Origin: Deferribacter autotrophicus
Lineage (GTDB): Bacteria > Chrysiogenota > Deferribacteres > Deferribacterales > Deferribacteraceae
Length of the DNA stretch: 64,000 nucleotides
Reading direction: 5' to 3'
Assembly (NCBI RefSeq): GCF_008362905.1
Contig: NZ_VFJB01000005.1
Coordinates: 62,001 to 126,000 of the forward strand
The notes under the pieces are model-generated. The model did not search any database, was not told where the DNA came from, and was given only the letters and a program-made list of their open reading frames with translations. Of the stretch, positions 18,101 through 26,867 are shown piece by piece. The position numbers were made by a program, and so were the translations under genes. Within the stretch, counting starts at the first letter, position 1. Each line of letters opens with the position of its first letter.

Positions 18101-18311
18101 TATGATTTTTCTCTATACCGATGGGATTACAGAAGCAGAGAATGAAAAAGGTGAGTTTTTTGGCTATGAGAGACTTGAAAAAGTTATTATAAATAATTGT
18201 GGAACATCTCCAAACGATTTGATAGCATATATTTATGAATCATTACTTGAGTTTACAAACGATACAAAACAAAAAGATGATATTACAATGATGGCGTTAA
18301 AAATAAAATAA
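15108..18311 (+). CDS. SLC5-like transporter fused through STAC and GAF-like domains to a SpoIIE-type (PP2C) phosphatase
   Basis: A 1067-residue fusion. Residues 1 to about 525 are a polytopic sodium:solute symporter (SLC5/SSS) domain, as in CbrA-type sensors (GSIGKAATTGLDF; QFAPTVFLGMFW). Residues of about 550-600 (DLSYEDIHSLLSKFIGEKI) fit the STAC linker known between SLC5 domains and kinases. A GAF-like domain (about 650-800) and an EIARTIQSSLLP linker lead to a SpoIIE/RsbU phosphatase with metal-site residues in GGDYYD (D866), ADVSGHN (D884), YTDGITEAEN (D1005) and DDITMM (D1057). The inferred role is a membrane sensor coupling solute binding or transport to dephosphorylation of an anti-anti-sigma factor. 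No RsbV/RsbW partner lies nearby. CbrA-type relatives usually end in a histidine kinase; here a phosphatase replaces it. Confidence 0.88.
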   Translation: MNTILLITFGYFGLLFLIAYYGEKIFKKNKKLISNPYIYSLTLGVFCTTWTYYGSIGKAATTGLDFITIYIGPTLVVFTWWIFLKHVIRISEEHNITSIADFISFRYGKSKYLGVIVSLFCIFGIIPYIALQLKAINETYAIITKANLRYDQSLVKDFSFYFSLTIGLIGAVFGTRHVTEARKHPGLISIIAFESIVKLAIFLVAGIYITFFMFNGFEDIFNKMADNSNFLISNKFDDLITIKDSPSSYFQWFTMLIMSMFAVMFLPRQFHVTVVENMDSEHVDKAMYMFPLYLFLINLFVVPIAFAGILIFNNTGDPDYYIINIFVSNHKYLFALLVYLGGLAAGSGMIIVSSVSITHMVVNNILVPLFVKKLVKINLTYILIFFKRLLVVLIVLVSFFYYKYIGAHFSLVSIGLTSFAAVSQFAPTVFLGMFWSKVNEKGAIAGIITGFLIWFYTLIVPDMVNAGILSEKIMFDGLFGLSFLRPYSLFGLDSLDIWSHSFFWSMFFNITAIVIVSLYTKQTETEIETSLIFEKEFYLRELLKVKKKTIVDLSYEDIHSLLSKFIGEKIAEEKLKSHLEMRGKGVGELTLADIADLRDYTEKIISEVVGPSASKLVVESYLEMLGKGEDKVIDIFKDLVSYSISESKDTLIKRVSELNVLLEISKIFSSTGGLNQKIIKSLNLLKKTFKFDLVVLRVMKGNVLKMTAYAGQLAQNLDLDRTVEEVKDTFLGKSIEEKKPIAINDIDLIALNEKVIDIKEAGFISFCHLPLIIEGEVKGVISFFSKIYKGMYTNEFIALLESVAHQIAFSIKSHEQTRELIKMREISKELEIARTIQSSLLPDKPPDIPNVEFAGVCYTYEFVGGDYYDYFEISDNILDIVIADVSGHNVASALIMSEVRTLLKSIIATNPDCEPKDIITKLNSEIYEDLEKLEFIITLVYLRVDFKNQKIIYTNAGHPKPVICRESQSFELTEGDLLLGVLKDYKYSQSETQFQPNDMIFLYTDGITEAENEKGEFFGYERLEKVIINNCGTSPNDLIAYIYESLLEFTNDTKQKDDITMMALKIK

Positions 18312-18315
18312 AATA

Positions 18316-18611
18316 CTGGTGTCACCCCATTTTTATGGGGATTAGTGAGATAGGAAAGTAGGGAAATGGGGGGGAGTTCAATGTTCAAGGTTCAAAGTTC
18401 AACGTTCAAGGTTCAAAGTTCAACGTTCAACGTTCAAAGTTCAACGTTGGAACGTTTACATGTTAAGGCGTTAGAACGTTGGAACGTTAAAACTTAAAAC
18501 TTAAAACGATTTACCGATTCACTAGCTGTTCTTTATTGCTACAACTCCTACAACTTTTACTACCCCTACTACCTTACATTTCCTTATTTGCAAAAAATGG
18601 GGTGACACCAG
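18316..18611. mobile_element. MITE-like element with perfect 19-bp terminal inverted repeats
   Basis: CTGGTGTCACCCCATTTTT (18316-18334) is the exact reverse complement of 18593-18611. Between them lie a G-rich stretch, a heptamer tandem array and a pyrimidine-rich stretch. There is no open frame for a transposase. The left end also forms a CCCCAT-TTTT-ATGGGG hairpin (18325-18340), five bases after the stop codon region of the phosphatase gene, so it may serve as its terminator. I see no certain target-site duplication. The right end stops 10 bp before the candidate ilvD promoter. Confidence 0.8.
18377..18507. repeat. Tandem TTCAANG heptamers passing into AACGTT-type octamers
   Basis: From 18377 about ten uninterrupted units TTCAATG/TTCAAGG/TTCAAAG/TTCAACG occur, then longer units containing GGAACGTT and GTTAAAAC. 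The array lies inside the inverted-repeat element and may vary in copy number. Confidence 0.8.
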
Positions 18612-18621
18612 AAAAAAATAA

Positions 18622-18648
18622 TTGAAAATAAAGTTTTAGTGTGATAAT
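18622..18648 (+). promoter_or_regulatory. Candidate ilv operon promoter
   Basis: TTGAAA (18622-18627), 15 bases, then GATAAT (18643-18648). The ilvD start follows at 18688 with AGGAG seven to eight bases before it. I see no leader peptide rich in Ile, Val or Leu codons and no T-box. Confidence 0.45.
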
Positions 18649-18687
18649 TATTGAACAATTTTAAGTAAGATTTAACAGGAGATCTTT

Positions 18688-20346
18688 ATGAGAAGTGATA
18701 ATGTAAAAAAAGGGTTGGAAAGAGCTCCACATAGGGCACTTTTACATGGAAGTGGAGTGCCAAAAAGCTCAATGAACAGACCTTTTATAGGGGTTTGTTC
18801 TAGTTTTACTGATTTAATTCCTGGCCATTCAGGGATGAGAGATTTGGAGCGATTTATTGAAAAAGGTATTCATACTGGTGGGGGATATGCATTTTTGTTC
18901 TCAGTACCAGGGATTTGTGATGGTATTGCAATGGGGCACAAAGGGATGCATTATTCTTTACCCAGTAGAGATGCAATTGCTGATATAATAGAGTGCGTGG
19001 TGGAAGCTCATCAGCTTGATGGTGTAGTTTTTTTGACAAACTGTGATAAAATTACTCCTGGCATGTTAATGGCAGCTGCTCGTCTAAATATTCCTTCAAT
19101 TTTTGTAACTGCCGGACCAATGTTAAGTGGACACTGGAGAGGGCAAAGAAGGTCTTTTGTAAGAGATACATTTGAGGCGATGGCAAAATATAAAAAAGGT
19201 GAAATTGATGATTTTGAGATGAGTAATTTAGAGCAATGTGCTTGTCCTTCGGCAGGGTCATGCCAAGGACTTTATACTGCAAATACGATGGCTTGTCTTA
19301 CAGAAACCATGGGAATGAGTTTGCCAGGTTGTGGGACGGCTTTAGCTATAATGTCAAAGAAAAAGCATATTGCCTTTGATAGTGGTGTGCAAATATGTGA
19401 GCTTGTAAGGAATAATATACGGCCAAGGGATATTATGAATGAGAAGGCTTTTAGGAATGCAGTTATTGTGGATTTGGCCCTTGGAGGTTCTACAAATACT
19501 ACATTGCATCTACCTGCAATTGCACATGAAGCTGGTGTGAAACTTAATTTGGAGTTGTTTGATGAGTTAAGCAAAAAAGTTCCTCATATTAGCAATTTGA
19601 GACCAGGTGGCGAGTTTTTCATGGAAGACTTAGATTATGCAGGAGGAATACCTGCAGTTTTGAAAAGACTTGAAATGTTAGTTGAAGATAATCTTACCGT
19701 ATCGGGGAAGACAGTAAAGGAAATTGCAAAGTCTGCAATTGTTTTTAATGAGGATGTGATTAGGCCGATAGATAATCCATATCATAAAGAGGGTGGAATA
19801 GCAGTATTGAAAGGAAATATTGCTCCTGATGGTTGCGTGGTGAAACAATCTGCTGTGGATCCTGAAATGTTAGAATTTACAGGCAAAGCAAAAGTTTTCG
19901 ATTCTGAAGAAGAGGCTATGGATGCCATTATGGGTGGAAAAATTCAAAATGGTGATGTGGTGGTAATACGTTATGAAGGGTCTAAAGGTGGTCCTGGTAT
20001 GAGGGAAATGCTTGCACCTACAGCAGCCATTGCAGGTTTAGGGTTAAATAAAGTTGCTCTCATTACGGATGGGAGGTTTTCTGGTGGCACCAGGGGACCC
20101 TGTATCGGGCATATCTCTCCTGAGGCCGCCGAAGGCGGAGTCATTGCTTTGATTCAGGAGGGCGATGAAATTTATATCAATATAAGAGAGAGAAAGATTG
20201 AACTACTTGTTTCAGATACAGAACTGGAAGAGAGAAAAAAGAAATGGGTTAAACCTGAGCCTAAAATTAAAACAGGTTATCTGTATAAGTATGCTTTAAA
20301 TGTTAGTAGTGCCGCTGAAGGAGCTATTTTTAAAAAATTGCAGTAG
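18688..20346 (+). CDS. ilvD: Dihydroxy-acid dehydratase
   Basis: A 552-residue IlvD/Edd-family enzyme, full length. It converts 2,3-dihydroxy-isovalerate and -methylvalerate into the 2-oxo acids preceding valine and isoleucine. Iron-sulfur ligands are visible at C119 ([10 protein letters not shown]) and C192 (CPSAGSCQG), and the C-terminal [16 protein letters not shown] motif is intact. It is the first gene of ilvD-ilvB-ilvN-ilvC, with AGGAG upstream of the ATG and only 9 bp to ilvB. The cluster therefore covers acetohydroxyacid synthase, reductoisomerase and dehydratase; the transaminase is not here. Confidence 0.97.
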   Translation: MRSDNVKKGLERAPHRALLHGSGVPKSSMNRPFIGVCSSFTDLIPGHSGMRDLERFIEKGIHTGGGYAFLFSVPGICDGIAMGHKGMHYSLPSRDAIADIIECVVEAHQLDGVVFLTNCDKITPGMLMAAARLNIPSIFVTAGPMLSGHWRGQRRSFVRDTFEAMAKYKKGEIDDFEMSNLEQCACPSAGSCQGLYTANTMACLTETMGMSLPGCGTALAIMSKKKHIAFDSGVQICELVRNNIRPRDIMNEKAFRNAVIVDLALGGSTNTTLHLPAIAHEAGVKLNLELFDELSKKVPHISNLRPGGEFFMEDLDYAGGIPAVLKRLEMLVEDNLTVSGKTVKEIAKSAIVFNEDVIRPIDNPYHKEGGIAVLKGNIAPDGCVVKQSAVDPEMLEFTGKAKVFDSEEEAMDAIMGGKIQNGDVVVIRYEGSKGGPGMREMLAPTAAIAGLGLNKVALITDGRFSGGTRGPCIGHISPEAAEGGVIALIQEGDEIYINIRERKIELLVSDTELEERKKKWVKPEPKIKTGYLYKYALNVSSAAEGAIFKKLQ

Positions 20347-20355
20347 GAGAAAATT

Positions 20356-22047
20356 ATGATGACAGGTGCCGAAATATTAGTTGAATGTTTAAAAAAAGAA
20401 AATGTAGATGTAATTTTCGGATATCCAGGTGGGGTTTTACTGGGTATTTATGATACATTATTTGATACTGATATTAGACATATTTTACCAAGACATGAAC
20501 AGGGCGGGATTCATGCTGCGGACGGGTATGCCAGGGCAACAGGTAAAGTGGGTGTTTGTATGGCTACTAGTGGGCCAGGAGCTACAAATCTTGTAACAGG
20601 CATTACTAACGCGTATCTGGATTCTGTTCCATTAGTGGTTTTTACTGGTCAGGTACCTACATCTTTGATTGGTGGGGATGCTTTTCAGGAAGCAGATATT
20701 ATAGGAATTACTAGACCTATCGTGAAGCATAGCTATTTAATAAAAGATATAAAAGAACTTGCTCCTTCAATTAAAGAAGCTTTTCATATTGCAAGGACAG
20801 GGAGACCTGGGCCGGTAGTTATAGATTTACCTAAAGATGTTGTAGCAGCAAAAACGAAGTTTAAATATCCTGAAAAAGTAGAATTGCTCGGTTATAATCC
20901 AAACTATGAAGGACATCCAATGCAAATTAAAAAGTTATTAAAAGCATTGGAATCTGCAAAAAAACCTGTGGTTTATATGGGGGGTGGTGTTAGGATTAGT
21001 GGTGCCACTAAAGAGCTTGTGGAGTTTGTGGAAAAAATTAATTTGCCCGTGATTTCATCATTTATGGGGCTTGGCGGTTTTCCAGGTGATCATCCCAATT
21101 TTATTGGCTGGCTTGGTATGCATGGTAATTACGCTTCAAATATGGCAATGACAGAAACAGATTTTATTATTGCTATAGGTACTCGTTTTTCTGATAGATC
21201 AACAGGTAGATTGGATGGTTTTGCTCCAAATGCAAAAATTGCTCATATTGATATCGATCCGGCATCCATTAGTAAAAATGTGGTTATAGATATACCGATT
21301 GTGGGAGATTGTAAGGTAGTATTGGACCAGATGTCTAAATATCTAGGTGATTACAATTGGGATAGACGTGCAAAAGAGAGAGAGTCCTGGTTGAAGCAGA
21401 TAAAAGCATGGGATAGTGAGCATCCTTTTAGTTATAAAAGGAGTAATAGAGTTATTAAACCACAATTTGTGGTTGAGAAGATATATGAAGTGACAAAGGG
21501 TGATGCTATTATCTGTACTGAAGTTGGACAGAACCAAATGTGGGCAGGACAATTCTACAAATTTAAAGATCATCGTCAATTTATATCTTCCGGTGGTCTT
21601 GGAACAATGGGGTTTGGTTTTCCTGCGGCTATTGGAGCAAAAATTGGTAGGCCAGAAAAGGAAGTATTTGATATAGCAGGAGATGGTAGTTTTCTTATGA
21701 ACGTGCAAGAAATTTGTACAGCTGTTCAGTATAGAGTAGGTGTTAAGGTTGCAATTTTAAATAATAAATTTCTAGGGATGATTAGACAGTGGCAGAGTCT
21801 CTTTTATAATAACAGATATTCATATTCTTGTTTGGAATGTCAGCCTGATTTTCTCAAGCTTGCAGAAAGTTATGGATGTCCAGCGTTTAGAGCTGAAAAA
21901 CCAGAAGATGTAGAACCAATTTTAAGGGAAGCTATGAAGATTAAGGATTTACCTGTTCTTATGGATTTTGTAGTTGATAGAGAAGAAAATGTTTTCCCTA
22001 TGGTGCCTGCCGGTGCTGCTTTAAATGAAATGATATTGGGGGACTAA
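20356..22047 (+). CDS. ilvB: Acetohydroxyacid synthase large subunit
   Basis: A 563-residue thiamine-diphosphate enzyme making 2-acetolactate and 2-aceto-2-hydroxybutyrate. The catalytic glutamate is E48 in LPRHEQGG, and the diphosphate-binding motif GDGSFLMN is followed by NNKFLGMIRQWQ, which is typical of AHAS and not of other TPP enzymes. The start has two adjacent ATGs (20356 and 20359), with AGGAGA upstream. It is separated from the regulatory subunit by one base. Confidence 0.97.
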   Translation: MMTGAEILVECLKKENVDVIFGYPGGVLLGIYDTLFDTDIRHILPRHEQGGIHAADGYARATGKVGVCMATSGPGATNLVTGITNAYLDSVPLVVFTGQVPTSLIGGDAFQEADIIGITRPIVKHSYLIKDIKELAPSIKEAFHIARTGRPGPVVIDLPKDVVAAKTKFKYPEKVELLGYNPNYEGHPMQIKKLLKALESAKKPVVYMGGGVRISGATKELVEFVEKINLPVISSFMGLGGFPGDHPNFIGWLGMHGNYASNMAMTETDFIIAIGTRFSDRSTGRLDGFAPNAKIAHIDIDPASISKNVVIDIPIVGDCKVVLDQMSKYLGDYNWDRRAKERESWLKQIKAWDSEHPFSYKRSNRVIKPQFVVEKIYEVTKGDAIICTEVGQNQMWAGQFYKFKDHRQFISSGGLGTMGFGFPAAIGAKIGRPEKEVFDIAGDGSFLMNVQEICTAVQYRVGVKVAILNNKFLGMIRQWQSLFYNNRYSYSCLECQPDFLKLAESYGCPAFRAEKPEDVEPILREAMKIKDLPVLMDFVVDREENVFPMVPAGAALNEMILGD

Positions 22048-22048
22048 T

Positions 22049-22555
22049 ATGAGGCATATTATATCGGTGTTAGTGGAAAACAAATTCGGTGTTTTATCGA
22101 GAGTTGCAGGTCTTTTTAGTGGTAGAGGATATAATATTGAGAGTTTATCTGTAAATACAACTCATGACCCAAGATTTTCAGTAATGACAATTGTAACGAG
22201 TGGTGATGAGAGAATAATAGAGCAGATAATCAAGCAATTGAGAAAACTAATAAATGTGATAAAAGTTCGCGATGTAACCCCTATGGATCACATAGAACGT
22301 GAGATGATGCTTGTGAAAGTTCATGCAACCTCTAAAACAAGACCTGATATTTTTAACATTGTTAATACTTTTAGGGGGAAAGTTGTTGACATTACAGGTG
22401 AATCACTTATTGTTGAAATAACTGGGACAGATGATAAAAATAAAGCATTTTTAAAGGTGTTAGAGCCTTATGGAATTATTGAAGTAATAAAAACGGGCTT
22501 TGTTGCTATAGCAAGAGGTAGTAAAGCAACGCCTGATTATAGCAAAACATCATAA
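22049..22555 (+). CDS. ilvN: Acetohydroxyacid synthase small (regulatory) subunit
   Basis: A 168-residue subunit with an N-terminal ACT domain (SVLVENKFGVLSRVAGLFS, residues 5-23, then GYNIESLSV) and the ALS_ss C-terminal domain (EREMMLVKVHA onward). It binds valine and gives feedback control of IlvB. Length and order match the long IlvH-type small subunits. It starts one base after ilvB, so it is translationally coupled. Confidence 0.96.
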   Translation: MRHIISVLVENKFGVLSRVAGLFSGRGYNIESLSVNTTHDPRFSVMTIVTSGDERIIEQIIKQLRKLINVIKVRDVTPMDHIEREMMLVKVHATSKTRPDIFNIVNTFRGKVVDITGESLIVEITGTDDKNKAFLKVLEPYGIIEVIKTGFVAIARGSKATPDYSKTS

Positions 22556-22562
22556 AATATAA

Positions 22563-23600
<1,038 letters not shown>

Positions 23601-23626
23601 GGTGGGGCTTTTGCCCCCATTTTTTT
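23601..23626 (+). terminator. Intrinsic terminator after ilvC
   Basis: GGGGC (23604-23608), loop TTTT, GCCCC (23613-23617), followed by a seven-base T run starting at 23620. Confidence 0.88.
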
Positions 23627-23679
23627 CTATTGCTAATATTTAATCTGTGAATTATAATAACCGAAAAAAGGAGTTTTAG

Positions 23680-24300
23680 TTGATAGCAAAAGAAGGTTTT
23701 CCATTTATTTTAACAGCTGTTGTTGCTTTTTTGGTGGTATTAATTATCCCTAAGCAACTGCTTCTGTTAATGATAATTATTTTGCTTGCGCTGTTTGTGT
23801 GGTTTTTTAGAGATCCTGAAAGGGATATTCCACCTTTTGAAGGGATTGTGGTTTCTCCTGCGGATGGAAAGGTTGTTGATATTAGTGAAGAGAAAGTAGA
23901 TGGACAAGAATTTAAAAAAATATCAATATTTATGAATGTGTTTGATGTGCATGTTAACAGGGTTCCTCTTACAGGTGAGGTTGTTAGTGTTGAGCATAAA
24001 CCAGGAAAGTTTTTAGCAGCAAATAAGCCTGAAAGTTCTATAGAAAATGAACAAAATATTATAAAGATGATTACTGAATATGGCGAAGTGATAATAAAAC
24101 AGGTTGCAGGTCTTGTGGCACGCAGAACAGTGTCATATTTGAAGCCCGGGGATAAAGCATTGATAGGTGAGAGATTAGGCATTATTAAATTTTCTTCAAG
24201 AGTGGATCTTTATTTACCTGTTAATGCACATATTGTTGTGGATTTAAATGACAAGGTTAAGGCTGGCGAATCTATAATTGCGAGGTTTGAAAATAAATGA
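23680..24300 (+). CDS. psd: Phosphatidylserine decarboxylase (short, Psd-A type)
   Basis: A 206-residue proenzyme of the short class. Two hydrophobic segments (about residues 6-45) are followed by FFRDPERDIPP and NVFDVHVNRVPL. Maturation cleaves before a serine that becomes the pyruvoyl group. The usual site is G-S in FGSR; here the sequence reads IIKFSSRVDLYLP, so the residue before the reactive serine is Ser and not Gly. The start is TTG with AAAGGAG seven bases before it. It converts phosphatidylserine, made by the next gene, into phosphatidylethanolamine. The two genes overlap by 4 bp. Confidence 0.92.
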   Translation: MIAKEGFPFILTAVVAFLVVLIIPKQLLLLMIIILLALFVWFFRDPERDIPPFEGIVVSPADGKVVDISEEKVDGQEFKKISIFMNVFDVHVNRVPLTGEVVSVEHKPGKFLAANKPESSIENEQNIIKMITEYGEVIIKQVAGLVARRTVSYLKPGDKALIGERLGIIKFSSRVDLYLPVNAHIVVDLNDKVKAGESIIARFENK

Positions 24301-25034
24301 TTAAACGTGAATATTTACTACCAAACTTTATAACATTATTGAGCTTATTTTCTGGTTTCTACTCTATTATTGCGAGTATTAATGGCAATTTTGTATTAGC
24401 AGCTTATGCTATAATTTTTGCCTTTGTATTTGATGGGCTTGATGGGAAAGTTGCAAGGATGCTTCATGCAACAAGCGAATTTGGTATTCAAATGGACTCA
24501 TTGAGCGATTTAGTAGCATTCGGCCTTGCTCCAGCATTATTGATATATAAATGGGTTTTAACGCCTTATGGTAGAGTTGGGTGGATGGCTTCTTTTCTTT
24601 TTGTTGCTTGCGGAGCTTTGAGATTAGCAAGGTTTAATGTTATGACCAAAAAGATTGATAATAGATACTTTATAGGATTGCCAATACCTGCAGCAGCTGG
24701 TGTAATTGCATCTAGTGTTCTTTTTGTGAAAGAGGTTTTTGGTAAACCTGAAGGTATATCAATCCCATTAAGTTTTGTTTTGTTTATATATCTGCTTGCA
24801 TTTTTGATGGTGAGTAATGTGAAGTATTACAGTTTTAAAAAGCTTGAGTTACATGGTATAAAACCTTTTAGCTTATTGGTAGGGTTTGCTCTTTTTATAT
24901 TTGTTATTGGAATGTATCCAGAAATATTTCTGTTTGTTTTCTTTATTGGATACACTTTTTCTGGTCTTCTCCTCCAACTATTAAAATTTTTGAAGTATCG
25001 GGCCCTGGAGGTCAAAGAAGGCCGTGCAGATTAG
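24297..25034 (+). CDS. pssA: CDP-diacylglycerol-serine O-phosphatidyltransferase
   Basis: A 245-residue integral membrane enzyme with about seven hydrophobic segments. The CDP-alcohol phosphotransferase motif DG-x2-AR-x8-G-x3-D-x3-D is present in DGKVARMLHATSEFG followed by IQMDSLSD (about residues 50-73). It makes phosphatidylserine from CDP-diacylglycerol and serine, feeding the decarboxylase encoded just upstream. The pair is a common arrangement. The ATG overlaps the psd stop (ATGA). A strong terminator follows. Confidence 0.95.
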   Translation: MIKREYLLPNFITLLSLFSGFYSIIASINGNFVLAAYAIIFAFVFDGLDGKVARMLHATSEFGIQMDSLSDLVAFGLAPALLIYKWVLTPYGRVGWMASFLFVACGALRLARFNVMTKKIDNRYFIGLPIPAAAGVIASSVLFVKEVFGKPEGISIPLSFVLFIYLLAFLMVSNVKYYSFKKLELHGIKPFSLLVGFALFIFVIGMYPEIFLFVFFIGYTFSGLLLQLLKFLKYRALEVKEGRAD

Positions 25035-25040
25035 CATATA

Positions 25041-25076
25041 AAGGCCTCAGCCTTCAGGGCTGAGGCCTTTTTTTTT
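25041..25076 (+). terminator. Intrinsic terminator between pssA and leuA
   Basis: AAGGCCTCAGCC (25041-25052) pairs perfectly with 25058-25069 around a five-base loop and is followed by seven Ts. It makes leuA a separate transcription unit, or makes read-through the control point; no alternative antiterminator stem was found. Confidence 0.9.
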
Positions 25077-25103
25077 AGATTAACTACGCTAGGGGGTTAT
25101 AAA

Positions 25104-26654
25104 ATGAGTGAGAAGTTGATAATCTTCGACACCACATTAAGAGATGGTGAACAGGCACCTGGTTTTAGCATGAATGTTGATGAAAAAGTAAAGATGGCTA
25201 TTCAGCTTGAAAAGTTAGGGGTGGATGTCATTGAAGCAGGTTTTCCTATATCCTCGCCTGGAGATTTTGAGGCAGTTAAGCGGGTTGCTGAAACAGTTAA
25301 AAATCCTGCAGTTGCTGGACTTTGTAGAGCAAACAGAAAGGATATTGAAGTGGGCTGGGAAGCCTTGAAGGAGGCAAAAAGACCGCGTATCCATACCTTT
25401 ATTGCAACATCGGATATTCATATGAAGTATAAGCTTAAAAAGGACCCTGATGAAGTAATTGAAATTGCGAGAGATGCTGTAAAATTTGCTAGAAATTTGT
25501 GTGATGATGTGGAATTCAGTGCAGAAGATGCTACAAGAACAAATCTCGATTTTCTTTGTAAAATAGTAGAAGTGGTAATTGATGCTGGGGCAACAACTGT
25601 AAATATTCCTGATACAGTTGGTTATACTGTGCCTATGGAATTTGAAAAGATTATAAGTACTCTTTTAAATAAAGTTCCAAATATTGATAAGGCCATTATA
25701 AGCGTTCATTGTCATAATGACCTTGGTCTTGCTGTCGCAAACTCCATTGCAGCTGTTGCAGCAGGTGCGAGACAAGTGGAATGTACAATTAACGGTATAG
25801 GTGAAAGAGCTGGAAATGCATCTTTAGAGGAAATAGTTATGGCTTTGAATGTAAGGAAGGATGAATTTAATTATGTTCATACTGATATAAATACAAAAGA
25901 GATTTATAGGACTAGCAGACTTTTGACTTCAATTACAGGTGTTGATGTGCAGCCAAATAAAGCAATTGTTGGGAAAAATGCCTTTGCTCATGAAGCTGGT
26001 ATTCATCAGGATGGTGTGTTGAAAGAAAGAACAACCTATGAAATAATGACTCCAGAGAGTGTGGGATTTCCTTCTAATAAACTGGTACTTGGTAAACACT
26101 CTGGCCGTCATGCTTTTATGGAAAGGCTGAGATCACTGGGCTATGAGCTTTCAAGAGAGCAGCTAGAGATAGCTTTTGCAAAATTTAAGGAGCTGGCTGA
26201 TAAGAAGAAAGAGGTATATGATGAGGACTTAGAAGCAATCGTGGAAAATCAGATGAGCAAGGTGAAAGAATATTATTCTTTGGAAAATCTTACAATAGTG
26301 AGTGGTGTTAATGCCATACCTACTGCAACAGTGGAGCTTTTAAAAGATGATGGCAACGTTATTGTTGATGCATCAATCGGTGACGGACCTGTGGATGCAG
26401 CTTTTAAAGCAATTGAGCGGATAGCTGGTATACAAGGTAGGCTTAAAAAATACAGGATAAATGCTGTGACTGCCGGAAAAGACGCTCAGGGTGAAGTGGT
26501 AGTTAGTGTTGAATTTGAAGATTCTGGTGTTGAAATAACAGGAAAAGGTTATTCCACAGATATAGTCGTGGCCAGTGCAAGAGCTTACTTGCATGCACTA
26601 AATAGATATATGAGTAGAAAAGGTAATAAAAAAATGCTGAGTGATACCGTTTAA
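25104..26654 (+). CDS. leuA: 2-Isopropylmalate synthase
   Basis: A 516-residue LeuA with the catalytic TIM barrel opening [13 protein letters not shown], the metal-binding [13 protein letters not shown] motif and the [14 protein letters not shown] motif. The C-terminal LeuA dimerisation domain (about residues 385-510) binds leucine for feedback inhibition. It condenses acetyl-CoA with 2-oxoisovalerate from the ilv pathway encoded upstream. Length and motifs separate it from homocitrate and citramalate synthases. leuB, leuC and leuD are not present in the window. The start has a G-rich ribosome binding site (AGGGGG). Confidence 0.95.
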   Translation: MSEKLIIFDTTLRDGEQAPGFSMNVDEKVKMAIQLEKLGVDVIEAGFPISSPGDFEAVKRVAETVKNPAVAGLCRANRKDIEVGWEALKEAKRPRIHTFIATSDIHMKYKLKKDPDEVIEIARDAVKFARNLCDDVEFSAEDATRTNLDFLCKIVEVVIDAGATTVNIPDTVGYTVPMEFEKIISTLLNKVPNIDKAIISVHCHNDLGLAVANSIAAVAAGARQVECTINGIGERAGNASLEEIVMALNVRKDEFNYVHTDINTKEIYRTSRLLTSITGVDVQPNKAIVGKNAFAHEAGIHQDGVLKERTTYEIMTPESVGFPSNKLVLGKHSGRHAFMERLRSLGYELSREQLEIAFAKFKELADKKKEVYDEDLEAIVENQMSKVKEYYSLENLTIVSGVNAIPTATVELLKDDGNVIVDASIGDGPVDAAFKAIERIAGIQGRLKKYRINAVTAGKDAQGEVVVSVEFEDSGVEITGKGYSTDIVVASARAYLHALNRYMSRKGNKKMLSDTV

Positions 26655-26661
26655 TAATCTG

Positions 26662-26688
26662 AGTTAGCCCTTTATATGAGGGCTAACT
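26662..26688 (+). terminator. Intrinsic terminator after leuA
   Basis: AGTTAGCCCT (26662-26671) pairs with AGGGCTAACT (26679-26688) around seven bases, followed by a T-rich tract. Confidence 0.8.
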
Positions 26689-26727
26689 TTATTTATGTTT
26701 TGCTGAAAAAAGCTAATAAATTGATAT

Positions 26728-26867
26728 CTGATGTTACCCCATTTTGTGAAAGAAGGGTGAAATAGAGAAGTTGGGAAATGGGGAAGTAGAAAAAGGTTAA
26801 GGTTTACGGCTCAAAGTTAAGAGTTTAAAATAGGTTAAGGATAAGGTTAATGCTATATTATAAAAAT
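26728..26867. repeat. Degenerate relative of the 18.3-kb element
   Basis: It begins with CTGATGTTACCCCATTTT, a variant of the 19-bp terminal repeat, followed by a purine-rich stretch (AGTTGGGAAATGGGGAAGTAG) very similar to 18356-18372, then degenerate GGTTAAGG units. It has no inverted right end of its own; the next element begins immediately with a direct copy of the terminal repeat. Confidence 0.6.

Noticed and set aside
18377-18507. Regular repeats that might suggest a CRISPR array
   Set aside because: Units are only 7-8 bases with no unique spacers, and no cas genes are nearby; it is a simple tandem repeat.
18612-18687. T-box, riboswitch or leader-peptide attenuator before ilvD
   Set aside because: The interval is too short, has no run of Ile/Val/Leu codons, no T-box motif and no terminator hairpin.
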